From the NCBI GenBank assembly GCA_030829985.1, contig JAURNW010000030.1:1-38468 (forward strand): 38,468 nucleotides of DNA, read 5' to 3'. Within the stretch, counting starts at the first letter, position 1. Each line of letters opens with the position of its first letter. The notes under the pieces were generated by a model. That model worked only from the letters and a program-made list of their open reading frames with translations. It made no database searches and had not been told where the DNA came from. The DNA comes from Gammaproteobacteria bacterium (lineage in GTDB: Bacteria; Pseudomonadota; Gammaproteobacteria; Eutrophobiales; Eutrophobiaceae). Below, in pieces: positions 28,533 to 38,468 of the stretch. The translations under genes and the position numbers were made by a program.

Positions 28533-29204
28533 GTGAAACAACAAATTTGTAAAAAGTTAATAGCCAATCTGAGCTTAGCGATTTTAGCTTCGATATCAAC
28601 ATTTAATGTTACTGCGGTTGAGCGTGTTGACCCATTGAAAGTGTTCCTGAGTGAATTTAATTCAATGCAAGCAAACTTTAACCAAACACTTTTAAATGAA
28701 AATGGAGAACAACTGGAAAAAACATCAGGTACATTATATTTACAACAACCTGGCAAGTTTCATTGGCAATATAAAGCACCTTATGTACAGGAAATAATTT
28801 CAAATGGTGAAATCCTGTGGATTTATGATGAGGATCTTGAGCAACTAACAATAAGAGAGATAGATAGGAATACTATTGAAAAAACACCCGCAGCAATAAT
28901 TCTGGGAGATTCAAGACTGGAAATTCATTTTGAGCAAGTTGATTTGGGTAATATTGATGGTTATGACTGGATAGAATTAACGCCACGTGATCTGGAAGCA
29001 CAGTATAAAAACATACGTATTGGCTTTGACCGCAGACGTTTAGGAATGATGATTATCGCTGATAATCTTGGCCAAACTACACGTATAGATTTTACTGAGG
29101 TCAATAAGAATACAATACTGTCGCCAGAATTATTTGAGTTTAATATCCCTGAAGGAGTTGATGTTATCGACGAAAGGCAAGCATCAATAACAGAACCAGA
29201 GTAA
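28533..29204 (+). CDS. lolA: Outer-membrane lipoprotein carrier protein LolA
   Basis: LolA is the periplasmic shuttle that takes lipoproteins from the LolCDE-type complex to LolB. The 223-residue precursor has a signal peptide cleaved around A28 (FNVTA|VE). The mature part shows family features: FNSMQANFNQTL, TSGTLYLQQPGKFHWQYKAPYVQEI and DNLGQTTRIDFTEV. The start is GTG with AAAGGTGA upstream, 15 bases after ftsK, so the two are likely co-transcribed. It belongs to the conserved ftsK-lolA-rarA order. Confidence 0.96.
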   Translation: MKQQICKKLIANLSLAILASISTFNVTAVERVDPLKVFLSEFNSMQANFNQTLLNENGEQLEKTSGTLYLQQPGKFHWQYKAPYVQEIISNGEILWIYDEDLEQLTIREIDRNTIEKTPAAIILGDSRLEIHFEQVDLGNIDGYDWIELTPRDLEAQYKNIRIGFDRRRLGMMIIADNLGQTTRIDFTEVNKNTILSPELFEFNIPEGVDVIDERQASITEPE

Positions 29205-29275
29205 TATTTATGAAATAGTCATTTAATTAATGACAGAGGATTTTATATGCAGAGTAGAAAATATTGAGCTAGCTC

Positions 29276-30475
29276 ATGGCAGCTTCAAACATGGAATATT
29301 TTACCAAAATTGACCAGCGTGTATTTTCTGAGCAAGCCAGTCTATTATATACAAAATCTGTTGCACGCCCCTTACTTCATATTATCTCATTAATAATAGC
29401 CATTTCATTAATACATGATCATGTTGATGTTATACATATTTATGTCTGGGCGTCATTATTGTTTGGTTTAAATGTGTATAGGATTGTCGACATTAATAAA
29501 ACCCAAAAAATAATAAACGAAATAACTGATTTTAGAGTCATTCAAAAACGCTTTGCTATTTGTGCAGGCCTGTTAGGCGCTATATACGGTATTGGTATCG
29601 TTAATTTTCTTTCCTATTTGCCGATTTTGAAGCAAGTTTATTTATTAATGTTGATATCAGTAATAATGCCTTCCGGTTTTGTCTCTTTTGTTTCTGACAG
29701 ATTTTCATTCAACATGTTTGTCTATCCATTAGTCATTCCGCCAATTATGTGGTTGTTTTTTCAAGAACAGGACGAATACATTTATTTGGGTATTTGTGCG
29801 GTTCTTTATTTGTTGGTTATAAAAAAATCTTTTATATGGAACAACGAAACTTTAACTAATACGATAAGACTTAAATTAGAAAATCAAGAGCTATTGGAAT
29901 CGTTACAGCTTGCAAATGAAAGATTGACTGAATTATCAGTCGTTGATGAATTAACGCAAATTTCAAATCGCAGAGGGATGAATGAAACCCTTAAAAAAGA
30001 GTGGTCACGTGCGAAACGATTGAGAACACCAATATCAATGTTCATGATCGATATAGATGATTTTAAACAATATAATGATGAATTTGGCCATATTAAGGGA
30101 GACGAGTGTTTAGCCTATATTACTAATTTCATGAAAGACAATTTAAACCGTCCAACAGATTTTATAGCTCGATATGGAGGAGAAGAGTTTTGTATTATTA
30201 TGCCTGATACAAACTCGAATGGAGCAATTAATCTGGCTGAGAGACTCCTGCCGGGCATTAGAGATTTGAAAATATCTAATCCGGGTTCAAAACTTAGTAA
30301 GTATCTTACCATCAGTATTGGTATTGTATCTGTAGTTCCTGACAAAAATGACGATTACATGGATTTTGTTTATAGCAGTGACAAAGCCTTATATGAGGCA
30401 AAGGCCGATGGTAAAAATATGTTTAGAATAACTGAAACGCTGGAAAAAAATCCAAAATCGCATCTCATGCCTTAA
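29276..30475 (+). CDS. Membrane diguanylate cyclase (GGDEF)
   Basis: This 399-residue protein has several hydrophobic helices in its first 190 residues (about 30-48, 55-70, 92-112, 120-140, 145-163 and 168-184), a short coiled-coil-like linker (LENQELLESLQLANERL) and a GGDEF domain. The active-site loop is GGEEF (301-305). The inhibitory I-site RxxD (R292-PTD-295) lies exactly five residues before it, so an active, product-inhibited cyclase making c-di-GMP is expected. The N-terminal sensor is unidentified. The ATG at 29276 lacks a Shine-Dalgarno; M6 (29291) is an alternative. A six-codon ORF with a good RBS lies just upstream. It interrupts the conserved lolA-rarA pair. Confidence 0.9.
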   Translation: MAASNMEYFTKIDQRVFSEQASLLYTKSVARPLLHIISLIIAISLIHDHVDVIHIYVWASLLFGLNVYRIVDINKTQKIINEITDFRVIQKRFAICAGLLGAIYGIGIVNFLSYLPILKQVYLLMLISVIMPSGFVSFVSDRFSFNMFVYPLVIPPIMWLFFQEQDEYIYLGICAVLYLLVIKKSFIWNNETLTNTIRLKLENQELLESLQLANERLTELSVVDELTQISNRRGMNETLKKEWSRAKRLRTPISMFMIDIDDFKQYNDEFGHIKGDECLAYITNFMKDNLNRPTDFIARYGGEEFCIIMPDTNSNGAINLAERLLPGIRDLKISNPGSKLSKYLTISIGIVSVVPDKNDDYMDFVYSSDKALYEAKADGKNMFRITETLEKNPKSHLMP

Positions 30476-30545
30476 GAACATACATCGGCTTCTTGCCAAC
30501 CAAATATAAGCCAACAAAAATTTATTTATTAATTACAATTTGTTT

Positions 30546-31859
30546 ATGACAAACGATACAGACTATCGCCCACTTGCTGATCGTATGCGCCCTGCATCGA
30601 TCGATACTTATATTGGTCAGGAACATATCCTGGGAGACAGTAAACCCTTAAGGCTGGCAATCGTGCAAGGGCGTTTACATTCCATGGTCTTTTGGGGACC
30701 ACCCGGCACAGGTAAAACAACACTTGCCAGATTAATTACCAAATCCTGTGACGCTCAATTTCTGTCAGTGTCAGCAGTGTTAAGTGGTGTAAAAGATATT
30801 CGTACAGCAATAGAACAAGCCAAACAATACAGAGAAGTCTATGGCAAAGACACAGTGCTATTTGTAGATGAAGTCCATCGATTTAATAAATCACAACAAG
30901 ATGCCTTTTTACCCTATGTTGAGGATGGCACAGTAACCTTTATTGGTGCAACAACTGAAAACCCTTCATTTGAATTGAATAACGCTTTGTTATCCAGAGT
31001 ACGTGTTTATGTTTTGAAAGCACTCGAAACTGAAAGTATAAAAAAAATCCTTAAGCAGGCGCTTAAAGATAAAGAAATCGGTCTTGGTGAATTAAATTTA
31101 AGTCTGGATGATGCTGCCCTGCTGAAATTGGCAAATGTGGCCGATGGCGATGCACGGCGTGCACTTAATTTACTTGAGATAGCATCCGATTTAGCCGAAG
31201 AGGGCGTTATTACTGAAAGCTTATTAAATGAAGTCCTGGTTGATGGTTCAATGCGGCGTTTTGATAAAGGTGGCGAAGCCTTTTATGATCAAATCTCTGC
31301 CTTACATAAATCCGTTCGAGGTTCTAATCCAGATGCAGCACTGTATTGGTTTGTGCGCATGATTGATGGTGGTTGTGATCCATTTTATATTGCGCGACGT
31401 GTAGTGCGTATAGCATCGGAAGATATTGGCAATGCTGATCCGAGGGGGTTGCGACTGGCTCTGGATGCGTGGGAGACACAGGAACGTCTGGGATCGCCGG
31501 AAGGTGAACTAGCAATAGCACAGGCTATTATTTATCTTGCTTGCGCTGCCAAAAGTAATGCTGTCTATAGCGCATATAACACAGCGATGCAGGACGCTAA
31601 ACAATCAGGCTCAAAAGAAGTGCCTTTGCATTTACGTAATGCACCAACCAAATTAATGAAATCACTCGATTATGGTAAAGATTATCGTTATGCGCATAAT
31701 GAATCGGATGCTTATGCGGCAGGGGAAAATTATTTTCCAGAGGATATGGAACAAAAAGCGTATTATCATCCGGTCAATCGTGGTCTGGAAATCAAGATTG
31801 CTGAGAAACTCGCGATGTTAAGAGAACAAGATAAAATAGCCAGAAAAGCAAAATCATGA
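30546..31859 (+). CDS. rarA: Replication-associated recombination protein RarA
   Basis: RarA (MgsA) is an AAA+ ATPase of the clamp-loader/RuvB family that acts at stalled forks. Starting at ATG 30546 ([16 protein letters not shown]) gives 437 residues; a TTG two codons upstream is less likely. The Walker A is GPPGTGKT (51-58), Walker B FVDEVH (106-111), with sensor 1 [12 protein letters not shown] and the C-terminal tetramerisation region [15 protein letters not shown]. The stop overlaps crcB, so it begins a chain rarA-crcB-DUF190-serS. Confidence 0.96.
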   Translation: MTNDTDYRPLADRMRPASIDTYIGQEHILGDSKPLRLAIVQGRLHSMVFWGPPGTGKTTLARLITKSCDAQFLSVSAVLSGVKDIRTAIEQAKQYREVYGKDTVLFVDEVHRFNKSQQDAFLPYVEDGTVTFIGATTENPSFELNNALLSRVRVYVLKALETESIKKILKQALKDKEIGLGELNLSLDDAALLKLANVADGDARRALNLLEIASDLAEEGVITESLLNEVLVDGSMRRFDKGGEAFYDQISALHKSVRGSNPDAALYWFVRMIDGGCDPFYIARRVVRIASEDIGNADPRGLRLALDAWETQERLGSPEGELAIAQAIIYLACAAKSNAVYSAYNTAMQDAKQSGSKEVPLHLRNAPTKLMKSLDYGKDYRYAHNESDAYAAGENYFPEDMEQKAYYHPVNRGLEIKIAEKLAMLREQDKIARKAKS

Positions 31860-32230
31860 TGCAGTTAATATCAATCGCTATCGGCGGTGCTGTGGGCGCT
31901 TTGTGTCGCTATGGTATGTCGAACGGAATCTACGCTATGCTTGGCCGCGGATTTCCTTATGGCACATTATCTGTAAATTTACTCGGTTCAATTATTATGG
32001 GGGCGGCATACGTTATGATGCTTGAACGCATGGATGTAAGCCCTGAATGGCGCGCGGGGATTACTATAGGATTATTGGGCGCGTTTACAACGTTCTCAAC
32101 CTTTTCCATTGAAACCTTAAATTTACTTGAGGCTGGCGAATCATTAAAAGCAGGGCTGAATATTTTGTTAAGTGTGTCGTTGTGTATTTCTGGTTGCTGG
32201 TTAGGCATGATTATTGGGAGGCAATTATGA
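31856..32230 (+). CDS. crcB: Fluoride ion channel CrcB/FluC
   Basis: CrcB (Fluc) exports fluoride as a dual-topology dimer. The 124-residue protein has four membrane segments. Family motifs are [16 protein letters not shown] (30-45) and the [10 protein letters not shown] segment (77-86) that lines the pore. It overlaps the rarA stop (ATGA) and its own end overlaps the DUF190 gene by 4 bases. No fluoride riboswitch can fit upstream because the gene begins inside rarA. Whether two other copies exist elsewhere is unknown. Confidence 0.95.
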   Translation: MMQLISIAIGGAVGALCRYGMSNGIYAMLGRGFPYGTLSVNLLGSIIMGAAYVMMLERMDVSPEWRAGITIGLLGAFTTFSTFSIETLNLLEAGESLKAGLNILLSVSLCISGCWLGMIIGRQL

Positions 32231-32532
32231 GTGCATCAGATGTATTAATTGTGCGCATCTACCTGCATGAAGCCAAATCGCAAATGAATGATTTATTAGC
32301 CTATCTGCATGATGATGAAAAAGTACGCGGTGTTACCGTATTTCGTGGGATAACCGGTTTTGGTATGTCTGGAGAATATCATTCGTCAAAACTGATAGAT
32401 ATGTCACTGGACTTGCCAATAGTGATTGAATTCTTTGATGAAGTAGATAAAGCAAAAACAATTATTAAAGAATTAAACAAAAGAATAAAGCCTGGCCATA
32501 TAGTCTATTGGTCGGCAACAATAAATATGTAA
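32227..32532 (+). CDS. DUF190 protein
   Basis: This 101-residue protein belongs to DUF190, a PII-like small-fold family often encoded next to crcB. The start at ATG 32227 ([19 protein letters not shown]) has GGGAGGC before it and overlaps crcB by 4 bases. The visible family core is VRGVTVFRGITGFGMSG and LPIVIEFFDE. The role is unknown; the repeated coupling with CrcB suggests a part in fluoride export or its regulation. It is followed by serS after 15 bases. Confidence 0.93.
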   Translation: MSASDVLIVRIYLHEAKSQMNDLLAYLHDDEKVRGVTVFRGITGFGMSGEYHSSKLIDMSLDLPIVIEFFDEVDKAKTIIKELNKRIKPGHIVYWSATINM

Positions 32533-32541
32533 AAGGAATAG

Positions 32542-33822
<1,281 letters not shown>

Positions 33823-33867
33823 GGCGGACTGCTAAGCCATGACTATTTTAAAGGATCATAGACATAA

Positions 33868-33891
33868 AAAAACGCCCAGCAGGGCGTTTTT
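33868..33891. terminator. Bidirectional rho-independent terminator between serS and the SWIB gene
   Basis: A perfect 10-bp stem, AAAAACGCCC (33868-33877) and GGGCGTTTTT (33882-33891), has the 4-base loop AGCA. The U-rich 3' end is present on both strands, so it can stop serS (+) and the SWIB gene (-). Confidence 0.93.
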
Positions 33892-33916
33892 AAATATGAC
33901 TGACTAATTTAAAAGC

Positions 33917-34243
33917 TTATTCTATATTTGCACCGACAATTGCAGCCATCTGCATCATATCGATTGTTTCACCTTCTTTCATTTGGGTAAGGTCAGTAAG
34001 TTTACCCGACTTGCTTGTAGACTTTGTGTTTTTGAATATAGGTAACAATTTCGCATCCGCCACTATAAATTTGCCTGCATTTTCAGGAGCACCATTTACA
34101 GATTTTGTCTGAAGTTTATTTGCTTTAATATAATCCCACAGTTTTTTAGTGATTTCCGTTCTAGGTAATTCTGTGGCGCCTAATAAACCAGCTAAATCAC
34201 TTTTCAATTTTACCGGCTTACTCAAGCCTTTTGCTTCTGCCAT
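33917..34243 (-). CDS. SWIB/MDM2-domain protein
   Basis: This 108-residue protein is mostly a single SWIB domain: GLSKPVKLKSDLAGLLGATE and ITKKLWDYIKANKLQ, then FIVADAKLLPIFK and a C-terminal EGETIDMMQMAAIVGANIE. It resembles the SWIB proteins of Chlamydia and some other bacteria, often lysine-rich, which may bind DNA or proteins; their role is not settled. Two linker stretches (about 47-58 and 72-94) lengthen the fold. The start at ATG 34243 has AAGGAG 6 bases before it and is preferred over a TTG 6 bases upstream. A strong terminator ends 37 bases upstream, so a promoter must lie within or close to it. Confidence 0.9.
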   Translation of the reverse strand: MAEAKGLSKPVKLKSDLAGLLGATELPRTEITKKLWDYIKANKLQTKSVNGAPENAGKFIVADAKLLPIFKNTKSTSKSGKLTDLTQMKEGETIDMMQMAAIVGANIE

Positions 34244-34279
34244 GATCAACTCCTTCTCATATTGATATAAATAATTACT

Positions 34280-34313
34280 AACTAAAAAGCGCCCTGAAAG
34301 GCGCTTTTTAGTT
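34280..34313 (-). terminator. Terminator of the pntAB operon
   Basis: A perfect 14-bp stem, AACTAAAAAGCGCC (34280-34293) with GGCGCTTTTTAGTT (34300-34313), has a 6-base loop (CTGAAA). Read on the minus strand it lies 15 bases after pntB and ends in a U-run. It is long and GC-capped, so termination should be strong. Confidence 0.93.
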
Positions 34314-34328
34314 AAGTCAATTTAACAA

Positions 34329-35744
34329 TCATTCTGATTGTATTGCTTTTAGAACTGCATCCAGACTTTCTTTTGCATCGCCGAAATACATACGTGTATT
34401 TTCTTTGAAGAAAAGTGGGTTCTGAACACCGGCATAACCTGTAGCCATACCGCGTTTTAATACTATCGTTGTGTCACCTTTCCAACACTCAAGAACCGGC
34501 ATTCCGGCAATTGGACTGTTAGGATCATCCAGTGCAGAAGGGTTAACGATATCGTTCGCCCCGATAATGATAGAAACATCAATATCAGGAAAATCATCAT
34601 TGATTTCGTCCATTTCAAAAACGATGTCATAGGGTACTTTTGCTTCTGCAAGCAATACATTCATATGACCTGGCATACGTCCAGCAACGGGATGAATGCC
34701 AAAGCGAACATTAATCTTCTTGTCACGTAACACTTTGGTGATTTCATTTACCGTATGCTGTGCCTGAGCGACTGCCATACCATAACCGGGAATGATCATC
34801 ACTTCTTTGGCACTGGTTAATAAATCTGCGACTTCTTGTGTCTCAATGGCAATAACTTCTCCCTGTTCTTCATCAGCGGCACCTGAGGATGAACCTGAAG
34901 TCGTACCAAAACCTCCCGCGATGACGGAAACAAAGTTTCGATTCATAGCTCGGCACATGATGTAACTTAAAATAGCACCACTACTACCGACTAATGCACC
35001 AACAACAATTAATAAATCGTTAGATAACATAAATCCGGTAGCTGATGCGGCCCAGCCTGAATAACTATTCAGCATGGAAACGACTACTGGCATATCAGCA
35101 CCACCGATAGCCATAACCATATGCACACCAAATGCTAGCGCCAGCAAGGTCATGACTAATAATGGAAATGTTCCACCACCGGTTTCAGCCTGATGAATAA
35201 AGATAGTACCTAACCAGATTGTTAGTAATAACAATCCAAGATTTAAAAAATGACGTGCGGGTAATAATAATGGGTTACCACCGATCTTGCCGCTCAGTTT
35301 GCCAAAGGCAATGATAGAACCAGAGAAGGTGATGGCACCAATCAGGATACCGATATAAATTTCGACTTCATGGATAACCTTTTCTGCATGCGTTGCAAAG
35401 GAAATGGTTTCATCCATAAAGTTGACATAGCCGACCAACACGGCCGCCAGACCTACGAGACTGTGCAAAATGGCCACCAATTCAGGCATTTGTGTCATCT
35501 CGACCTTTCTCGCAAGTGTGAGACCGACGGTGCCGCCAATAACCATCATTACAACAATGAGTATATAGCTTAATGTGCCACTGACTTCAGGTCCAAAAAC
35601 AGTCGCTACTATTGCGATGGTCATACCGGTAATACCGTAGATATTACCGCGTCGTGCTGTTTCCTGATTACTTAATCCACCTAGAGTAAGGATGAATAAG
35701 ATGGTCGCCCCTATATAAGATACTGTTACTAATCCTTCTGACAT
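34329..35744 (-). CDS. pntB: NAD(P) transhydrogenase subunit beta PntB
   Basis: PntB forms half of the proton-translocating membrane domain and the NADP(H)-binding domain III. The 471 residues consist of an N-terminal set of membrane segments (to about 285) and a soluble end with [33 protein letters not shown] and [13 protein letters not shown], the NADP-binding loop region. This is close to the E. coli length (462). It starts 10 bases after pntA, within one operon ended by the terminator at 34280. Confidence 0.97.
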   Translation of the reverse strand: MSEGLVTVSYIGATILFILTLGGLSNQETARRGNIYGITGMTIAIVATVFGPEVSGTLSYILIVVMMVIGGTVGLTLARKVEMTQMPELVAILHSLVGLAAVLVGYVNFMDETISFATHAEKVIHEVEIYIGILIGAITFSGSIIAFGKLSGKIGGNPLLLPARHFLNLGLLLLTIWLGTIFIHQAETGGGTFPLLVMTLLALAFGVHMVMAIGGADMPVVVSMLNSYSGWAASATGFMLSNDLLIVVGALVGSSGAILSYIMCRAMNRNFVSVIAGGFGTTSGSSSGAADEEQGEVIAIETQEVADLLTSAKEVMIIPGYGMAVAQAQHTVNEITKVLRDKKINVRFGIHPVAGRMPGHMNVLLAEAKVPYDIVFEMDEINDDFPDIDVSIIIGANDIVNPSALDDPNSPIAGMPVLECWKGDTTIVLKRGMATGYAGVQNPLFFKENTRMYFGDAKESLDAVLKAIQSE

Positions 35745-35754
35745 GACAATCTCC

Positions 35755-37290
35755 TTATTTTCTGAACATCTGTAACATGCGATGGGTTACGGCAAAGCCG
35801 CCCACGATGTTGATGCTGGTTATAAGGATGCCAAAGGCTGCTAATGCAACTAACAAGAATCCGGAAGAGGAGACTTGTATTAGTGCGCCGATAACAATAA
35901 TACTACTGACCGCATTAGTCACACTCATCAGTGGTGTATGTAATGATGCTGAGACATTCCAGATCACCATATAGCCAACAAAACAAGCTAATACGAAAAC
36001 AGTAAAATGCGCCATAAAAGAAGCAGGAGCAACGGCTCCAAGTCCATAGAGAACAAGTGCCCCAATAATTATCGGTAACATTTGCTTGATCGGACCTGCT
36101 TTTTTGGGTGCCGGCTTTTCAACCACAGTTGCTGCAACAGCTTTTACTGGCGCTGCTGAAAGCTTCGGTGCCGGTGGTGGCCAGGTAATTTCGCCAGCTT
36201 TAATGACGGTAGCGCCACGAACTGCCTCATCTTCCATATTGATAACCATCTGACCATCCTTTTCAGGCGTCATGTCGGTTAATAAATGGCGAAGGTTCGT
36301 TGCGTAGAGTTGACTTGATTGTGTCGGTAAACGACTCGGTAAATCACTGTAGCCAATAATCGTGACACCGTTATCGGTCACAGATAATTCATGCGGTACA
36401 GTTAATTCACAGTTGCCGCCTTGTTCAGCAGCTAAATCGACAATAACACTACCATTCTTCATCGATTTAACCATTTCTGTGGTAATTAACTTAGGCGCTG
36501 GTTTGCCTGGAATAAGTGCTGTCGTGACGATGATATCAACATCTTTTGCCTGTTCAGCAAAAAGAGCCATTTCTGCTGCGATAAATTCATCACTCATGGT
36601 CTTGGCATAACCGCCTTCGCCACTACCATCTTCTTCAAATTCCAATAAAAGGAAATCAGCCCCCATACTTTCGACCTGTTCCTTTACTTCTGGACGGGTA
36701 TCGAAAGAACGGACTATAGCGCCCAGACTATTTGCGGCACCAATGGCGGCTAAGCCTGCTACACCAGCACCAATAACCAGTACTTTAGCGGGAGGGACTT
36801 TACCGGCGGCAGTAATCTGTCCGGTAAAAAAGCGTCCAAAATTATGTGAGGCTTCAACAATAGCTCGATAACCGGCGATATTCGCCATTGAGCTAAGTGC
36901 ATCCATTTTTTGTGCGCGAGAGATGCGTGGCACGCTATCCATCGCCAGAATATTAACGTTTTTAGCAGAGAGCTTCTGCATTAACGCTTCATTTTGAGCT
37001 GGCCAGATAAAACTGATTAATGTTTGTCCGTCATGTAATAGCTCAACTTCACTATCATCTGGAGCACGGACTTTAAATATGATGTCAGCAGAATCCCATA
37101 AGGCTTTGGTGTCATTACTTATTTCAGCACCAGCTTCACGATAAGCATCGTCTGAGAAATTAGCTTCTGCACCTGCACCGGATTCAACGGTGACGGTATA
37201 ACCCAGTTTTTGTAACCAACCGATAACTTCGGGTGTCGTAGCAACACGCTTTTCACCCGTATATATTTCTTTAGGCACCCCGATCTTCAT
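35755..37290 (-). CDS. pntA: NAD(P) transhydrogenase subunit alpha PntA
   Basis: PntA couples hydride transfer from NADH to NADP with inward proton movement. Its 511 residues are the full single-chain form, like E. coli, with the NAD-binding domain I ([13 protein letters not shown], about 173-185, then [13 protein letters not shown]) joined to four C-terminal membrane segments from about 410. Some bacteria split this into PntAA and PntAB; here it is one gene. AGGGGTGG precedes the ATG. It is first in the pntA-pntB operon, which supplies NADPH. Confidence 0.97.
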   Translation of the reverse strand: MKIGVPKEIYTGEKRVATTPEVIGWLQKLGYTVTVESGAGAEANFSDDAYREAGAEISNDTKALWDSADIIFKVRAPDDSEVELLHDGQTLISFIWPAQNEALMQKLSAKNVNILAMDSVPRISRAQKMDALSSMANIAGYRAIVEASHNFGRFFTGQITAAGKVPPAKVLVIGAGVAGLAAIGAANSLGAIVRSFDTRPEVKEQVESMGADFLLLEFEEDGSGEGGYAKTMSDEFIAAEMALFAEQAKDVDIIVTTALIPGKPAPKLITTEMVKSMKNGSVIVDLAAEQGGNCELTVPHELSVTDNGVTIIGYSDLPSRLPTQSSQLYATNLRHLLTDMTPEKDGQMVINMEDEAVRGATVIKAGEITWPPPAPKLSAAPVKAVAATVVEKPAPKKAGPIKQMLPIIIGALVLYGLGAVAPASFMAHFTVFVLACFVGYMVIWNVSASLHTPLMSVTNAVSSIIVIGALIQVSSSGFLLVALAAFGILITSINIVGGFAVTHRMLQMFRK

Positions 37291-37496
37291 CGTTTTACCA
37301 CCCCTATAGTTTAATTATTTTTAGATTAAAAATGATTTATTCTTATTAAAAACGCGACTGATGCTAGCATGATTAGCCTTCCAAGTCATAGCAGAACCTT
37401 CCGTATCACAGCTTCGGTGCGATTCTTTGGCGATTAGGGGACAGGAGGGAAGATTTTATTATTTTGTTCCTGGCCCCGGATCCATTCATGGAAATA
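37291..37496. other. Spacer upstream of pntA with inverted repeats
   Basis: No gene is seen in this AT-rich spacer. It holds a perfect 10-base palindrome ATGCTAGCAT (37361-37370) about 70 bases before the pntA ATG. Further on, an imperfect inverted repeat pairs GGGGACAGGA (37437-37446) with TCCTGGCCCC (37468-37477), 9 of 10 bases, around a 21-base loop. The pntA promoter must lie in the first 100 bases or so. Confidence 0.6.
37437..37477. repeat. Imperfect inverted repeat, possible REP-like element
   Basis: The arms GGGGACAGGA and TCCTGGCCCC (9 of 10 paired) enclose a 21-base AT-rich centre. The GGGGACAGG core resembles short repeats that I recall near REP-associated (Y1) transposases in gammaproteobacteria. 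That link is from memory and was not searched. Only one copy is seen in the window. Confidence 0.4.
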
Positions 37497-37524
37497 AAAA
37501 AACCCGGTAAAAACCGGGTTTTTT
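37497..37524 (-). terminator. Terminator after the YccA-family gene
   Basis: An 11-bp perfect stem, AAAAAACCCGG (37497-37507) with CCGGGTTTTTT (37514-37524), has the loop TAAAAA. It lies 22 bases after the YccA-family stop, read on the minus strand. The U-run exists on both strands. Confidence 0.9.
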
Positions 37525-37546
37525 AGATTTTTAAACTGAAAATCTA

Positions 37547-38218
37547 TCAATCTTCGCCTGCAAATGCCCCTAAAAGGTGTAACAGACTGGTAAACAGGTT
37601 GTAGATTGTGACATAGAGTCCCACGGTTGCCATGATGTAATTAGTCTCGCCACCATGAATCATTTCGCTGGTTTGATACAGGATAAAACCTGACATCAAC
37701 AATACAAACATAGCGGATACCGCTAATGACAGGGCAGGGATGCTAAAAATCATAGCGCCAATCCCGGCTAAAAAGGCAACCAGAACACCAACCATGATAA
37801 ATCCACCCATAAAGCTAAAATCTTTACGAGTCGTTAATGCATAACCGGAAAGACCCAAAAAGATAGCACCAGTGCCACCCATAGCTGTCATCACCAATTG
37901 TGTTCCATTAGAAAACATCGTGATGTAGGCGCTGATGATGGGACCAAGGGTCAAACCCATAAAACCGGTTAGGGCAAAAATAGAAGCTATACCCCATGCA
38001 CTGTTTCTCAAATGAGAAGTCAGAAACAGCAAACCAAAATAGCCTACCAATGTGATGATCATGCCAGGATGTGGCATATTGTATACCATGGACAATCCGG
38101 CTGTGAACGCGCTGAACAGCAGTGTCATCGATAATAGGGTATAGGTATTACGTATTAATTTGTTAGTCGCGAGTGCTGATTGCGATGGTTGTGCGACTGC
38201 ATACGGAGTTTGACTCAT
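37547..38218 (-). CDS. Bax inhibitor-1/YccA family membrane protein
   Basis: The 223-residue protein has seven hydrophobic segments after a short polar N-terminus (MSQTPYAVAQPSQSALATNK). It fits the BI-1 (TMBIM) family with its conserved NTYTLLSMTLLFSA start and GLYVTIYNLFTSLLHLLG end. E. coli YccA modulates the FtsH protease and the family can act as a calcium leak; the role here is inferred from family only. It is monocistronic, with its own terminator. Confidence 0.93.
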   Translation of the reverse strand: MSQTPYAVAQPSQSALATNKLIRNTYTLLSMTLLFSAFTAGLSMVYNMPHPGMIITLVGYFGLLFLTSHLRNSAWGIASIFALTGFMGLTLGPIISAYITMFSNGTQLVMTAMGGTGAIFLGLSGYALTTRKDFSFMGGFIMVGVLVAFLAGIGAMIFSIPALSLAVSAMFVLLMSGFILYQTSEMIHGGETNYIMATVGLYVTIYNLFTSLLHLLGAFAGED

Positions 38219-38378
38219 TTATTTCACCTCGTTATTAAAACAATATCTATTATGTAATGGTTTGACAGCAAAATATCAAGCTTTGTTTCATTAAATTTTC
38301 TTTAAATTCAATTATATTATACGGCTTTTCCGATGACGAATGATCATGTATCCTCTCGCTGCTTGATCACGCGACACT

Positions 38379-38468
38379 GGAGAGGTGGCAGAGTGGTCGA
38401 ATGCACTGGTCTTGAAAACCAGCGGTCCTTTATCGGTCCCGTGGGTTCGAATCCCACCCTCTCCGCCA
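38379..38468 (+). tRNA. tRNA-Ser (anticodon UGA)
   Basis: This is a complete 90-base class II tRNA with encoded CCA. Acceptor stem GGAGAGG (38379-38385) pairs fully with CCTCTCC before the discriminator G and CCA. The anticodon arm is CTGGT-CTTGAAA-ACCAG, with anticodon TGA at 38413-38415, reading UCN codons. The long variable arm pairs GGTCC (38424-38428) with GGTCC (38435-38439) around TTTATC, leaving a central U-U mismatch. The T arm GTGGG-TTCGAAT-CCCAC is perfect. Variable-arm length and discriminator G are serine-type. The window ends on the CCA. Confidence 0.98.

Noticed and set aside
29218-29232. TCATT/AATGA hairpin after lolA as a terminator
   Set aside because: The stem is only 5 AT-rich base pairs with no following T-run.
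31324-31521. Minus-strand open frame inside rarA
   Set aside because: A shadow of rarA codon usage with no RBS and no recognisable features; the same applies to other small frames inside long genes.
38281-38378. Promoter of tRNA-Ser at TATATT/TATTAT (38313-38320) or TATCCT (38349)
   Set aside because: No matching -35 at proper spacing could be fixed by eye; a promoter must be here, but its position is not supported.

Overview
The window is a stretch of ordinary bacterial chromosome, AT-rich by eye and densely coded on both strands. It comes from a Gram-negative gammaproteobacterium. The evidence is the full EF-P lysylation set (efp, epmA, epmB), lipoprotein sorting genes (lolA, lolD and one LolC/E-type permease), LPS genes (lpxK, kdsB), exbBD, pntAB, yoaA and rarA. 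The order infA/aat/trxB/ftsK/lolA/rarA/serS, with lpxK-ycaR-kdsB and comEC nearby, recalls the 19-21 min region of the E. coli map. I cannot name the order or genus. I see no IS, prophage, CRISPR array or rRNA. One tRNA-Ser(UGA) closes the window.

Layout. 1-0.5 kb: a small unidentified ORF with no credible start, probably a damaged gene. 0.5-1.8 kb: a Ser/Thr kinase fused to a C-terminal PilZ domain. 1.9-4.6 kb: divergent epmB and efp-epmA, the EF-P modification cluster. 4.7-8.8 kb: yoaA helicase, an O-methyltransferase, cpdA and tsaB. 8.9-10.9 kb: the lolC/E-type permease and lolD. 10.9-16.8 kb: a DUF2062 protein, then comEC, exbB, exbD, lpxK, a Trm112-like gene and kdsB. 16.8-20.2 kb (minus strand): a secreted unknown protein, a FemAB/GNAT-type acyltransferase, aat, bpt and infA, tightly coupled. 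20.3-25 kb: a Tat-signal histone-deacetylase-fold enzyme, a DUF2892 protein, a DUF1820 protein, a hydrolase-AbgT transporter pair and a TPR protein. 25-33.8 kb: trxB, diverging from ftsK (interrupted by a -1 frameshift), lolA, a diguanylate cyclase, rarA, crcB, a DUF190 gene and serS. 33.9-37.3 kb (minus): a SWIB-domain protein and pntA-pntB, separated by terminators. 37.5-38.5 kb: a Bax-inhibitor-1/YccA family protein and the tRNA.

Themes. Most genes serve envelope biogenesis (Lol, LPS, ExbBD), translation (EF-P modification, IF-1, SerRS, tRNA-Ser), N-degron tagging (Aat, Bpt) and redox (TrxB, PntAB). Two genes speak for c-di-GMP signalling: the kinase-PilZ fusion as a possible receptor and the GGEEF protein as a likely producer.

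I did not find a clear novel multigene system. The items most worth a second look are the kinase-PilZ fusion, the ftsK frameshift, the exported HDAC-like enzyme and the SWIB gene set between two strong terminators. All residue positions were counted by eye from the translated sequence, and no database search was run.
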